Shown: positions 1 to 7,050, counted from the stretch's first letter. The stretch is 9,395 nucleotides of DNA from Actinomycetes bacterium (GCA_023252095.1 JAHEXN010000118.1:1-9395); one strand, 5' to 3'. The notes: generated by a model not told the origin, from the letters alone. Numbers and translations are program-made.

Positions 1-743
1 TCGAGGGGGCGGACCGCCGTGACGGTCGTGAGCGCGTGCACCTCCGCGCCGTTCTGCTCGGCGAGGTAGAGGTAGTTCTTGACGAGCGTGTTCTTGGCGT
101 TGTGCCGACACCCGGTCATGCACTCGCCGCAGTTGATGCAGGCGTTGCGGTCGGGGCCGGCGCCACCGAAGTAGGGGTCGCCCATGTCGGCACCCTGCTC
201 GTCGCCAAACAGCACGCCGACCGGCGTGTGGTGGAACGTGCCCTCGACGCCCATCTCCGTGGCGACCTGCTTGATCAGCCGGTCGGCCTCGGTCTCGTAG
301 GGGTAGATGCTGACGCCGAGCATGCGCTTGGCCTGGTTGTAGTACGGTGCCAGCTCGGCGCGCCAGTCGGTGATGTGGCCCCAGGCCGCGTCCTTGTAGA
401 ACGGGTCGAGCGGCTCGTACAGCGTGTTGGCGTACACGAGCGACCCACCGCCGACGCCGGCGCCGGACAGGATCAGGACGTCCTTGAGCTTGTCGATGCG
501 CTGGATGCCGTAGCACCCGATCTGCGGCATCCAGAGGAACTTGCGCAGGCGCCACGAGTTCTTGGCGAAGTCCTTGTCCTCGAACCGCTTGCCGGCCTCG
601 AGCACCGCGACCTTGTAGCCCTTCTCGGTGAGCCGGAGGGCCGACACGCTGCCGCCGAAGCCGGAGCCGATCACGATCACGTCGTAGTCGAAGTCCCCAC
701 CGTCGAGGCCGTCGTCCATGGAGTCCAGGATCTGGTCAGTCAT
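1..743 (-). CDS. GMC-family FAD-dependent oxidoreductase (ChoD-like), N-terminal part, cut by the window edge
   Basis: This reading frame is open from the ATG at 743 to the left edge, giving 247 codons of a protein that normally exceeds 500 residues. The N-terminus has a Rossmann FAD-binding fold: GSGFGG at residues 26-31 and the ribose-binding acid E49 in VAVLEAG. A GAGVGGGS loop follows, typical of GMC oxidoreductases, which oxidise alcohols or sterols using FAD. Residues 202-212 carry CINCGECMTGC (C202, C205, C208, C212), followed by RHNAKN; as I recall, this block also occurs in mycobacterial ChoD-type proteins. The start is set by AAGGAG at 750-755, six bases before the ATG. The dehydrogenase stop lies 13 bp upstream, so the two genes are probably co-transcribed. 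The substrate is unknown; cholesterol oxidase activity should not be assumed. Confidence 0.93.
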   Translation of the reverse strand, partial: MTDQILDSMDDGLDGGDFDYDVIVIGSGFGGSVSALRLTEKGYKVAVLEAGKRFEDKDFAKNSWRLRKFLWMPQIGCYGIQRIDKLKDVLILSGAGVGGGSLVYANTLYEPLDPFYKDAAWGHITDWRAELAPYYNQAKRMLGVSIYPYETEADRLIKQVATEMGVEGTFHHTPVGVLFGDEQGADMGDPYFGGAGPDRNACINCGECMTGCRHNAKNTLVKNYLYLAEQNGAEVHALTTVTAVRPL

Positions 744-756
744 GCAGCTCTCCTTC

Positions 757-2339
757 TCAACGGCGGACGGTCGTGCGGCGCAGGACGCGCAGCAGGAACG
801 TCAGGACCGCAGCGTACGGCTTGGCGGGGATCACGGCCGGTCCCGCGACGGGCAGGAGGCGCTGGACGCCCACCGACTGGGTCTCGGTGTAGCGGTAGTA
901 GCCCTCGTCGCCCTGGCGACGCCCCGTGCCCGAGGTGCGCATGCCGCCCATCGGCGCGTCGACACTGCCGAACGTGGCGCCGAAGCCCTCGTTGATGTTG
1001 ACCGTGCCGGCCTTGATCCGCGGCGCGATCCCGCGGGCCAGCCGGACCGGGCCGAAGATCGAGGCATTGAGGCCGTACTCGCCCTCGTTCGCGAGCGCGA
1101 CGGCCTCGTCGACGCTGGTGTAGCGGTAGAGCGAGACGACCGGGCCGAAGGTCTCCTCGGCGAAGCACTCGGCCGCCTCGCTGACGCCCTCCAGCACGGT
1201 GGGCTCGAAGAAGTACGGCTCGAGATTGGGACGCGCCTTGCCGCCGGCGAGAACGACCGCACCGTTGGCGACCGCGTCGTCGACGTGCTTCGTGACGGTC
1301 TCGAGCTGGCTGGCCGAGACGAGCGACCCCATGTCGACGTCCCAGTCGAGGGACGCGCCGAGGCTCATCGCCGCGACGCGACGCACGAACGCGTCCCGGA
1401 AGTCGTCGTAGATCGAGTCGTGCACGTAGAGCCGCTCGATCGAGACGCACAGCTGGCCAGCCGACGAGAAGCACGCGCCGACCGCACCTTCCGCTGCCTT
1501 CTCGATGTCGGCACCGGGCAGCACGATCATGGGGTTCTTGCCGCCGAGCTCGAGCGAGTAGCCGACGAGCCGCTCGGCCGCAATCTTGGCGATGCCCGTG
1601 CCGGTCGCGGTGGAACCGGTGAAGCAGATGTAGTCGGCCTGCTGCACGATCGCGGTGCCCACGACCGAGCCCGCACCGCTGACCATCTGCCACACGTCGG
1701 CCGGGACACCCGCCTTGCGCAGCAGCTCCAGGGCCGCGAGCGCCGTGAGCGGGCTCTGGCTGTCGGGCTTCTGGACCACGACGTTGCCCGCCGCGATCGC
1801 GGGCAGGCCGTCGGCCAGGGCCATCGTGAGCGGGTAGTTCCAGGGGCTGATGATGCCCACGACGCCCTTCGGGACGTGGTGCACCGTGATCTGGGTGATG
1901 AACGGGAACACCCCGACGCCACGGCGCGATCCGGCGAGGTGGCGCAGGCGACGGCCGTAGTACCGGGCCGTGAGCGCGAGGTGCAGGACCTCGTCGTACG
2001 CGTGCTTGCGGGTCTTGCCGGACTCGAGCTGGATCAGATCCATGAGCTCGTTCTGGTGGGCGAGCACGAGGTCGTGCAGGCGCAGCAGCATGCCGGCGCG
2101 GTCGCGGACCGAGGTCGAGGCCCAGCGGGGCTGGATCGCGCGGCCCGCGTCGAAGGCGTCGTCGACGTCGCTCGGGCTCGACACCGGGACCTCGGCGAGG
2201 GACTCACCCGTGAAGGGGGTCGACGTCGTGCGGACCTCGCCCGTCGGATCAGGGAGGTCAGCTCGGCCGCGCGGGCCGCAGTGATCGGCGCGTCGCCGAC
2301 AAGAGCGGAGGCGCCCGGACGAACGGAAGTGGTCGACAT
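757..2339 (-). CDS. gabD2: succinate-semialdehyde dehydrogenase, GabD2-like, with an apparent -1 frameshift near codon 32
   Basis: Aldehyde dehydrogenase family member oxidising an aldehyde, probably succinate semialdehyde, with NAD(P)+. The body contains GVVGIISPWNYP, KPDSQSP, the catalytic Glu in LELGGKNPM, the nucleophilic Cys in SSAGQLCVS, and EETFGPVVS. Overall it resembles mycobacterial GabD2 from memory. The expected N-terminus (MSTTSVRPG to AAELTSLIR) is read from ATG 2339 in one frame, while TGEVRTTSTPFTG and all that follows is in the -1 frame. The switch lies at about 2240-2250, and restoring one base would give about 527 residues. The ATG at 2376 opens the long frame directly, but its first 45 residues are Arg/Cys-rich and unlike the family, and it lies upstream of the predicted promoter. 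The catalytic domain is intact, so this may be a sequencing error, a recent lesion, or a gene using a later start. The exact aldehyde substrate is inferred. Confidence 0.85.
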
Positions 2340-2346
2340 GGGGGCG

Positions 2347-2352
2347 AGCATA
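2347..2352 (-). promoter_or_regulatory. -10 box of the dehydrogenase gene (leaderless promoter)
   Basis: TATGCT on the minus strand matches TANNNT and ends 7 nt before the ATG at 2339, so transcription would begin at or next to the A of the start codon. No Shine-Dalgarno sequence precedes that ATG. No clear -35 box is visible at 16-18 nt spacing. Confidence 0.55.
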
Positions 2353-2363
2353 CCGCCGGTATG
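2349..2363. promoter_or_regulatory. 15-bp perfect palindrome, candidate repressor operator
   Basis: CATACCG and CGGTATG flank a single central base, making a perfect 7+1+7 inverted repeat. It overlaps the predicted -10 box of the dehydrogenase gene, the usual position for a repressor such as a TetR- or GntR-type dimer. No regulator gene is present in the window, so the binding protein is unknown. Confidence 0.55.
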
Positions 2364-2417
2364 TGAACTGTGCCATCCTCGCAGGTCAGGCGCTTCGCTC
2401 GGTCGACGATCGACTCG

Positions 2418-3188
2418 TCAGACCGAGATGCGGCGCGCTGGACCGAGTGTGCGCCGCTCCGCCAGCATGGGGTGCCGGGCCCGAGTGACTGCGACGAGGC
2501 CGAGGTCGAGGTCGGCGATCGCGACGCCCTCCTTCCCGTCGGCGACTGATGCGAGGGTGCGCCCCTCCGGGTCGTGAATCGCAGCGCCGCCGGTGAACTC
2601 GGCGTCACCGCACCGCCCCACGAGCGCACCCACGGCCACGAAGAATCCGTTGTCGAGCGCTCGGGCACGGGTGTAGAGGTCACGCCGGTGCTCGCTCCCC
2701 GCGTAGTACGCGACGGAGGCCGCGTACAGCACTGCCCCCGCGTCGGCCGCGGCGCGACCGTGCTCCGGGAAGCACGTGTCGTAGCAGGTCGCCAGCGCGA
2801 CGGGGCCGGCAGCGAGGTCGAGCACCGTGCCGACCTCCCCGGGCTGGAACCAGTCCTGCTCGCCGCCCGAGAGGTGCTGCTTGTCGTACACGTGACTGAT
2901 CTCGGTGCCGCCGAACGCGAGGGTCGCGAGGAGGGGCCGGGACCCCTCCGCCACGGCGGCCCCGGCCAGCACGACCAGGCCGGCTGCGGCGGCCGCCTCC
3001 TGCAGCGGCGCGAGACGCGGGTCGTCCGCGGTGATGACCGCCGGCGGAAGGGTGTAGCCCGTCAGGAAGAGCTCCGGCAGGACGAGGAGCGCCGCTCCCG
3101 CGGCCTGGGAGACCGCCTCGACCGCGGTCTGCACGTTGGCGTCGACGTCACCGGCCACCGACGTCAGCTGGGCCACCGCGACCCTCAC
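2418..3188 (-). CDS. carbon-nitrogen hydrolase (nitrilase superfamily)
   Basis: Soluble amidase-type enzyme of 256 residues, the usual single-domain length. The Glu-Lys-Cys triad is visible: E39 in LVLPELFLTGY, K103 in YDKQHL, and C135 in TCYDTCFPE. These enzymes hydrolyse amides, nitriles or carbamoyl groups; the substrate cannot be told from sequence alone. The start is GTG 3188, which overlaps the TGA of the acetyltransferase gene (GTGA), with GGAGG at 3199-3203 ten bases upstream. It is the last gene of the guaB3-GNAT-hydrolase run. Only 78 bp separate its stop from the dehydrogenase ATG, and that gap holds the dehydrogenase promoter. The premature amber codon in the acetyltransferase gene may reduce its coupled translation. 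Confidence 0.92.
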   Translation of the reverse strand: MRVAVAQLTSVAGDVDANVQTAVEAVSQAAGAALLVLPELFLTGYTLPPAVITADDPRLAPLQEAAAAAGLVVLAGAAVAEGSRPLLATLAFGGTEISHVYDKQHLSGGEQDWFQPGEVGTVLDLAAGPVALATCYDTCFPEHGRAAADAGAVLYAASVAYYAGSEHRRDLYTRARALDNGFFVAVGALVGRCGDAEFTGGAAIHDPEGRTLASVADGKEGVAIADLDLGLVAVTRARHPMLAERRTLGPARRISV

Positions 3189-3664
3189 GACTCCACTTCC
3201 TCCGCCAGGTCCTTCGCGAAGCAGACCGACTCCGGAACGGACAGGTAGGGCTCGAAGACCGGCACCTCGGTGAATCCGGTCGCCCGGTACAACGCGATCG
3301 CGGCGGTCTGTCGCAGACCCGTGTGCAGGAGAAGCCGCGGGGCGCCCGTCGCCCGGGCTCGATCCTCGAGCTACTCCAGCAGCAGACGCCCGTAGCCACG
3401 CCCGCGGGCCCCAGGAACCACGAACATCCGCTTCGCCTCGACGTCCTCACCCAACCGACGCAGCGCTCCGGTACCGACGACGAGGTCGGCCTGGTGCAGC
3501 AGCAAGGTGGCGAGGACCGTGGCCGGGTCGATCAGCTCGGCGGGCGCCTCAGCGTCGCGGCGCGCCACTCCGTAGAGCGCGAGCCTCTCGGTCACCATCG
3601 CCTCCCGAAGTCGTGCGACGGTCTCATCATCGGGCGCGACTTCCGTGACCCCGACCGGCCTCAC
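3185..3664 (-). pseudogene. GNAT-family N-acetyltransferase interrupted by an in-frame TAG
   Basis: Read through, this encodes 158 residues plus one internal stop. The acetyl-CoA-binding motif A is in VVPGARGRGYGRLLLE (residues about 82-97). Codon 98 is TAG (3371-3373). The same frame then continues with a normal GNAT C-terminus, including RLLLHTGLRQTAAIALYRATG and FTEVPVFEPY, and ends at TGA 3185-3187. A single change from GAG would give LLLEELEDRA, so a nonsense substitution explains it best. The start is GTG 3664, overlapping the guaB3 stop as GTGA, with GAGG about nine bases upstream. The stop overlaps the GTG of the hydrolase gene. A 97-residue product would lose the last part of the fold and is probably inactive. 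Sequencing error or suppression of the amber codon are alternatives. The acetyl acceptor is unknown. Confidence 0.88.
3371..3373 (-). other. internal amber codon in the GNAT gene
   Basis: TAG at codon 98 lies between LLLE and LEDRARATGAP, inside the helix after the acetyl-CoA loop. Coding potential and family similarity continue unbroken on both sides in the same frame, so this is a base substitution rather than a frameshift. Confidence 0.9.
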
Positions 3665-4767
3665 CCGACGACGACCTCGACCCGCTGGAACTCCTTGAGC
3701 TCGGTGTAGCCCGTCGTGGCCATCGCACGCTTCAGGGCGCCGATGAGGTTCATCGTGCCGTCCGGCACGGTCGAGGGACCGAAGAGCACCGACTCCAGGG
3801 TGCCGATCGTGCCGAACTCGACGCGCTGGCCACGCGGGAGCTCCGCGTGCCACGCCTCGGCGCCCCAGTGGAAGCCACGGCCCGGCGCCTCGTGGGCGCG
3901 GGCCAGCGGGGAGCCGATCATGACGGCGTCGGCACCGCACGCGACCGCCTTGGCGATGTCGCCGCTGCGACCGATCGACCCGTCGGCGATGACGTGCACG
4001 TAGCGACCGCCCGACTCGTCAAGGTAGTCGCGACGCGCCGCGGCGACGTCGGCGACGGCCGAGGCCATCGGCACCGAGATGCCCAGGACCGACCGCGTCG
4101 TGTGGGCCGCACCGCCGCCGAACCCGACGAGCACGCCGGCGGCACCGGTGCGCATGAGGTGCAGCGCAGCCTGGTAGGTCGCGCAGCCGCCCACGATGAC
4201 CGGGACGTCGAGCTCGTAGATGAACTCCTTGAGGTTCAGCGGCTCGGCCTGGCCGGAGACGTGCTCGGCCGACACGGTCGTGCCGCGGATCACGAAGAGG
4301 TCGACGCCGGCGCGCACGACGACGTCGGCGAACTGCTTGGTGCGTTGCGGCGAGAGCGCGGCAGCCACCGTGACCCCGGCGTCGCGGATCTCCTGCAGCC
4401 GGCTCACGATGAGCTCGGGCTTGATCGACTCGGCGTAGATCTCCTGCATGCGGGCGTTCGCCGCGACGGTGTCGAGACTCGCGATCTCCGCCAGCAGCGG
4501 CTCCGGGTCGTCGTACCGGGTCCAGAGACCCTCGAGGTCGAGCACGCCCAGCCCGCCGAAGCGCCCGAGGGCGATCGCGGTGGCCGGGCTCATGACCGAG
4601 TCCATCGGCGCGGCCAGCACCGGCAGGTCGAAGCGGTACGCGTCAATCTGCCAGGCCGTCGAGACCTCCTCGGGATCGCGCGTGCGCCGACTCGGCACGA
4701 TCGCGATGTCGTCGAAGGAGTACGCCCGGCGTCCGCGCTTCGCGGCTCCGATGTCGAGGTCAGCCAT
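3661..4767 (-). CDS. guaB3: GuaB3-family IMP dehydrogenase-related protein
   Basis: TIM-barrel protein of 368 residues related to IMP dehydrogenase but without the CBS pair. It begins MADLDIGAAKRGRRAYSFDD and has DDIAIVPSRRTRDPEEV, LAAPMDSVMSP, FVIRGTTVSAEHVSG, IADGSIGRSGDIAKA and MATTGYTELKEFQRVEV, all typical of actinobacterial GuaB3. Where GuaB has GPGSICTTR this protein has GGGAAHTTR, so the catalytic Cys position is His (H222). Its reaction is therefore uncertain; a role in purine nucleotide metabolism rests on fold and neighbours. ATG 4767 is preferred because of the family N-terminus and a TAGGGT box ending 7 nt upstream; the longer frame upstream runs through repeat DNA. The stop overlaps the GTG of the GNAT gene. 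Confidence 0.95.
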   Translation of the reverse strand: MADLDIGAAKRGRRAYSFDDIAIVPSRRTRDPEEVSTAWQIDAYRFDLPVLAAPMDSVMSPATAIALGRFGGLGVLDLEGLWTRYDDPEPLLAEIASLDTVAANARMQEIYAESIKPELIVSRLQEIRDAGVTVAAALSPQRTKQFADVVVRAGVDLFVIRGTTVSAEHVSGQAEPLNLKEFIYELDVPVIVGGCATYQAALHLMRTGAAGVLVGFGGGAAHTTRSVLGISVPMASAVADVAAARRDYLDESGGRYVHVIADGSIGRSGDIAKAVACGADAVMIGSPLARAHEAPGRGFHWGAEAWHAELPRGQRVEFGTIGTLESVLFGPSTVPDGTMNLIGALKRAMATTGYTELKEFQRVEVVVG

Positions 4768-4774
4768 GCCGCCC

Positions 4775-4780
4775 ACCCTA
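4775..4780 (-). promoter_or_regulatory. -10 box of guaB3 (leaderless promoter)
   Basis: TAGGGT on the minus strand fits TANNNT and ends 7 nt before ATG 4767. The spacing equals that seen at the dehydrogenase and signal peptidase genes. It gives guaB3 a promoter separate from guaB, on the far side of the intergenic repeat. Confidence 0.45.
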
Positions 4781-4802
4781 TCGGCGCGGGGTCGTGACTC
4801 GG

Positions 4803-4965
4803 CCCCTTGAGGTGCGACGAGGAACGAGGAGCCTCGAAAGGGGTACCTCAGCCGGCCCAGGTTTCGAGGCTCGCGCCGCAGGCGGCACTCACACCTCAAC
4901 CACCGGTGGTGACCACGTGCCGAGCGAAGCGAGGCTGAGTCGCCTGCGACTCGCTCTGGCGAGTT
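4803..4965. repeat. intergenic inverted-repeat element, probably a dispersed actinobacterial repeat
   Basis: This 218-bp gap between the SRPBCC gene and guaB3 holds no convincing gene. Two arms face each other. The left arm has TTGAGGTGCGA (4807-4817) and GAGCCTCGAAA (4829-4839). The right arm has TTTCGAGGCTC (4862-4872) and TCACACCTCAA (4889-4899). The inner blocks match perfectly (11/11) and the outer blocks at 10/11, so a long cruciform or RNA hairpin can form. Next come a 12-bp palindrome ACCACCGGTGGT (4899-4910) and a hairpin GAGTCGC/GCGACTC (4937-4952, 2-nt loop). I recall closely similar TTGAGGTG...CCTCGAAA units between genes in Nocardioidaceae and relatives. It could also end transcription from the guaB side. 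Confidence 0.7.
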
Positions 4966-4985
4966 GCAGGAATGAGCGCGTCGAC

Positions 4986-5489
4986 TCAACTGGCGGGGGT
5001 GTTCTCCGCCAGGTCCTTCAGGTTGAGCAGCTGGCGCCGCGCCATGGGGAGGTCGCCCAGGCTCATGAGCGTGGCCAGGCCACGCGGGGGCCGGCTGGCG
5101 ATCTTGAGCAGGAGGCGGGTCGTCCCGTCGCCGACCGGCTCAAGGCGGTACGACATCGTGGCGCCCATGATCGTCGCGGTCAGCTCACGTCCGGGATCGA
5201 CGGCCAGGACCCGACCCACGCTGCGTCCGGCGGAGGCAGTGAACGGGTCGCCGACCTGAGGTTCGGGCAGGTCCGCGAGGACGCGGGGCGAGCGCCGGCC
5301 GAGGTTGTCGATCCAGTCATAGGAGTAGGGCGCCAGGCGGATCTGCCGCACCCACAACCAGACGACCTCGGGTGCCGCGGCGACGGTGACGCCGCGCCAG
5401 GCTCGCAGTGTCGGCCGCGCAACGAACGCGTCGCACCCGTAGACGAGCCGGGTCTCCGCGACCGTGACGCCCCAGCGGTCGACGAGCAC
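4986..5489 (-). CDS. SRPBCC-family (polyketide cyclase/START-like fold) protein
   Basis: Small soluble protein of 167 residues. The central part, VWLWVRQIRLAPYSYDWIDN followed by LGRRSPR, is a block I recognise from actinobacterial SRPBCC proteins; these have a deep hydrophobic pocket that binds lipids or other small ligands. Later segments such as LTATIMGATMSYRLEPV and TRLLLKIASRP fit the beta strands of that fold. There is no signal peptide or membrane segment. The start is GTG 5489, 18 bp after the guaB stop, with only a weak GGCGGG as ribosome-binding site. Translation therefore probably depends on the guaB mRNA, with which it is likely co-transcribed. Ligand and role are unknown, and nothing here ties it directly to purine synthesis. 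Confidence 0.85.
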   Translation of the reverse strand: MLVDRWGVTVAETRLVYGCDAFVARPTLRAWRGVTVAAAPEVVWLWVRQIRLAPYSYDWIDNLGRRSPRVLADLPEPQVGDPFTASAGRSVGRVLAVDPGRELTATIMGATMSYRLEPVGDGTTRLLLKIASRPPRGLATLMSLGDLPMARRQLLNLKDLAENTPAS

Positions 5490-5507
5490 GGTACTGCCGA
5501 CCCGCCG

Positions 5508-7016
5508 TCAGCGACCAGCGTAGTTGGGGGCCTCGACGGTCATCTGGATGTCGTGCGGGTGCGACTCCTTGAGCCCGGCCGACGTGATGCGGACGAACTT
5601 GCCCTTGGTCTGCAGGTCGCCGATCGTGCGGGCGCCGACGTAGAACATCGACTGGTGCAGGCCGCCCACGAGCTGGTGGGCGACGGCACCGACCGGACCG
5701 CGGTACGCGACCTGGCCCTCGATGCCCTCGGGCACGATCAGGTCGTCGCTCACGACGTCGGCCTGGAAGTACCGGTCCTTGGAGTACGACTTCTTGCCGC
5801 GGGAGGCCATCGCGCCGAGCGAGCCCATGCCGCGGTACGACTTGTACTGCTTGCCGCCGACGAAGATCAGGTCGCCGGGGCTCTCCTCGCAGCCCGCGAG
5901 CAGCGAGCCGACCATGACGGTGTCGGCACCGGCGACGAGCGCCTTCGCGATGTCACCGGAGTACTGCAGGCCGCCGTCGGCGATGACCGGGACGCCGGCC
6001 GGACCGGCCGCGAGCGACGCCTCGTAGACCGCGGTGATCTGCGGGACGCCGACACCCGCGACGACGCGCGTGGTGCAGATCGAGCCCGGGCCGACCCCGA
6101 CCTTGACGGCGTCGACACCGGCGTCGACGAGCGCCTGGGCGCCGTCGCGCGTGGCGACGTTGCCACCGATGATCTGGACGCCGTCGAACGCACGGTCGTC
6201 CTTGATGCGGCGGATCATGTCGAGCAGCAGACGGGCGTGGCCGTGCGCGGTGTCGACGACGAGCACGTCGACGCCGGCCTCGCGCAGCTGGTTGGCACGC
6301 TCCCAGGAGTCGCCGAAGAAGCCGACCGCGGCGCCGACCATGAGACGTCCCGACGAGTCGTTGCTGGCCATCGGGAACTGCTCGGACTTCACGAAGTCCT
6401 TGACCGTGATGAGGCCGGCGAGCTTGTCGTCGGCGTCGATGATCGGGAGGCGCTCGCGCTTGTGCTGGCGCAGCAGCGACTGGGCCTCGTCACGGGTGAT
6501 GCCGACCTGACCCGTGATGAGCGGCATGGGGGTCATGACGTCGCCGACGTGGGTGCTGGCCCACTCCGCGACCGGGGTGAACCGTAGGTCGCGGTTGGTG
6601 ATGATGCCGATCAGCGTGCCGTCCTCGTCGACGACGGGCAGGCCGGAGACCCGGTACTCACCGCACTTCGCGTCGAGGTCCTCGAGCGTGGCCTTCGGGC
6701 CGATCGTGACGGGGTTCGGGATCATGCCCGTCTGCGTCCGCTTGACGAGGTCGACCTGGTAGGCCTGGTCCTCGATCGAGAGGTTGCGGTGCAGGATGCC
6801 GATGCCGCCCTCGCGCGCCATCGCGATCGCCATGCGCGACTCGGTGACGGTGTCCATCGCGCTCGAGAGCAGCGGGATGCGCAGCGTGAGCTCGCGCGTC
6901 AGGCGAGCGGTCGTGTCGACCTCGCTCGGGATGACGTCGGTCTCGCCGGGCAGCAGCAGGACGTCGTCGTAGGTGAGTCCCAGCGTCTGGAACTTGTCGG
7001 GGATGCCACCACTCAT
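5508..7016 (-). CDS. guaB: inosine-5'-monophosphate dehydrogenase
   Basis: Oxidises IMP to XMP with NAD+, the committed step of guanine nucleotide synthesis. The 502-residue length is normal. The barrel begins with FQTLGLTYDDVLLLPG and TTARLTRELTLRIPLLSSAM. Two CBS domains lie at about residues 95-220 (MIPNPVTIGPKATLED to LAGLITVKDFVKS). The catalytic loop GPGSICTTR places the nucleophile at C314. The mobile flap follows as KSYRGMGSLGAM and SYSKDRYF, and the end is KESHPHDIQMTVEAPNYAGR. ATG 7016 is chosen because homologues start here and a TACGAT box ends 6 nt upstream, indicating a leaderless mRNA; the longer frame runs into the signal peptidase gene. This corresponds to mycobacterial GuaB2. 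The signal peptidase stop is 34 bp upstream. Confidence 0.98.
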   Translation of the reverse strand: MSGGIPDKFQTLGLTYDDVLLLPGETDVIPSEVDTTARLTRELTLRIPLLSSAMDTVTESRMAIAMAREGGIGILHRNLSIEDQAYQVDLVKRTQTGMIPNPVTIGPKATLEDLDAKCGEYRVSGLPVVDEDGTLIGIITNRDLRFTPVAEWASTHVGDVMTPMPLITGQVGITRDEAQSLLRQHKRERLPIIDADDKLAGLITVKDFVKSEQFPMASNDSSGRLMVGAAVGFFGDSWERANQLREAGVDVLVVDTAHGHARLLLDMIRRIKDDRAFDGVQIIGGNVATRDGAQALVDAGVDAVKVGVGPGSICTTRVVAGVGVPQITAVYEASLAAGPAGVPVIADGGLQYSGDIAKALVAGADTVMVGSLLAGCEESPGDLIFVGGKQYKSYRGMGSLGAMASRGKKSYSKDRYFQADVVSDDLIVPEGIEGQVAYRGPVGAVAHQLVGGLHQSMFYVGARTIGDLQTKGKFVRITSAGLKESHPHDIQMTVEAPNYAGR

Positions 7017-7022
7017 GACGCC

Positions 7023-7028
7023 ATCGTA
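7023..7028 (-). promoter_or_regulatory. -10 box of guaB (leaderless promoter)
   Basis: TACGAT on the minus strand is a good TANNNT box and ends 6 nt before ATG 7016. No Shine-Dalgarno sequence lies between it and the start. It sits in the 34-bp gap after the signal peptidase gene, so guaB can be transcribed independently of it. Confidence 0.6.
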
Positions 7029-7050
7029 CGTCCGCGGCGCGAGTGCTCCG

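Noticed and set aside
36..995. 319-codon open frame on the plus strand
   Set aside because: It is antisense to the GMC oxidoreductase, whose FAD-binding and four-Cys motifs are clear on the other strand.
2340..2376. Dehydrogenase start at ATG 2376 (539 residues)
   Set aside because: The added residues are unlike the family. The start would lie upstream of the -10 box and operator, and the real N-terminal block is visible in another frame from ATG 2339.
718..2577. 619-codon open frame on the plus strand
   Set aside because: It lies antisense to the dehydrogenase gene and the end of the hydrolase gene, both of which show clear catalytic motifs. Its Arg/Asp/Val-rich composition is that of a high-GC antisense frame, with no recognisable domain.
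4794..6587. 597-codon open frame on the plus strand
   Set aside because: It begins in the intergenic repeat and runs antisense through the SRPBCC gene and guaB. The composition is low-complexity Asp/Arg/Val/Ala, an antisense shadow.
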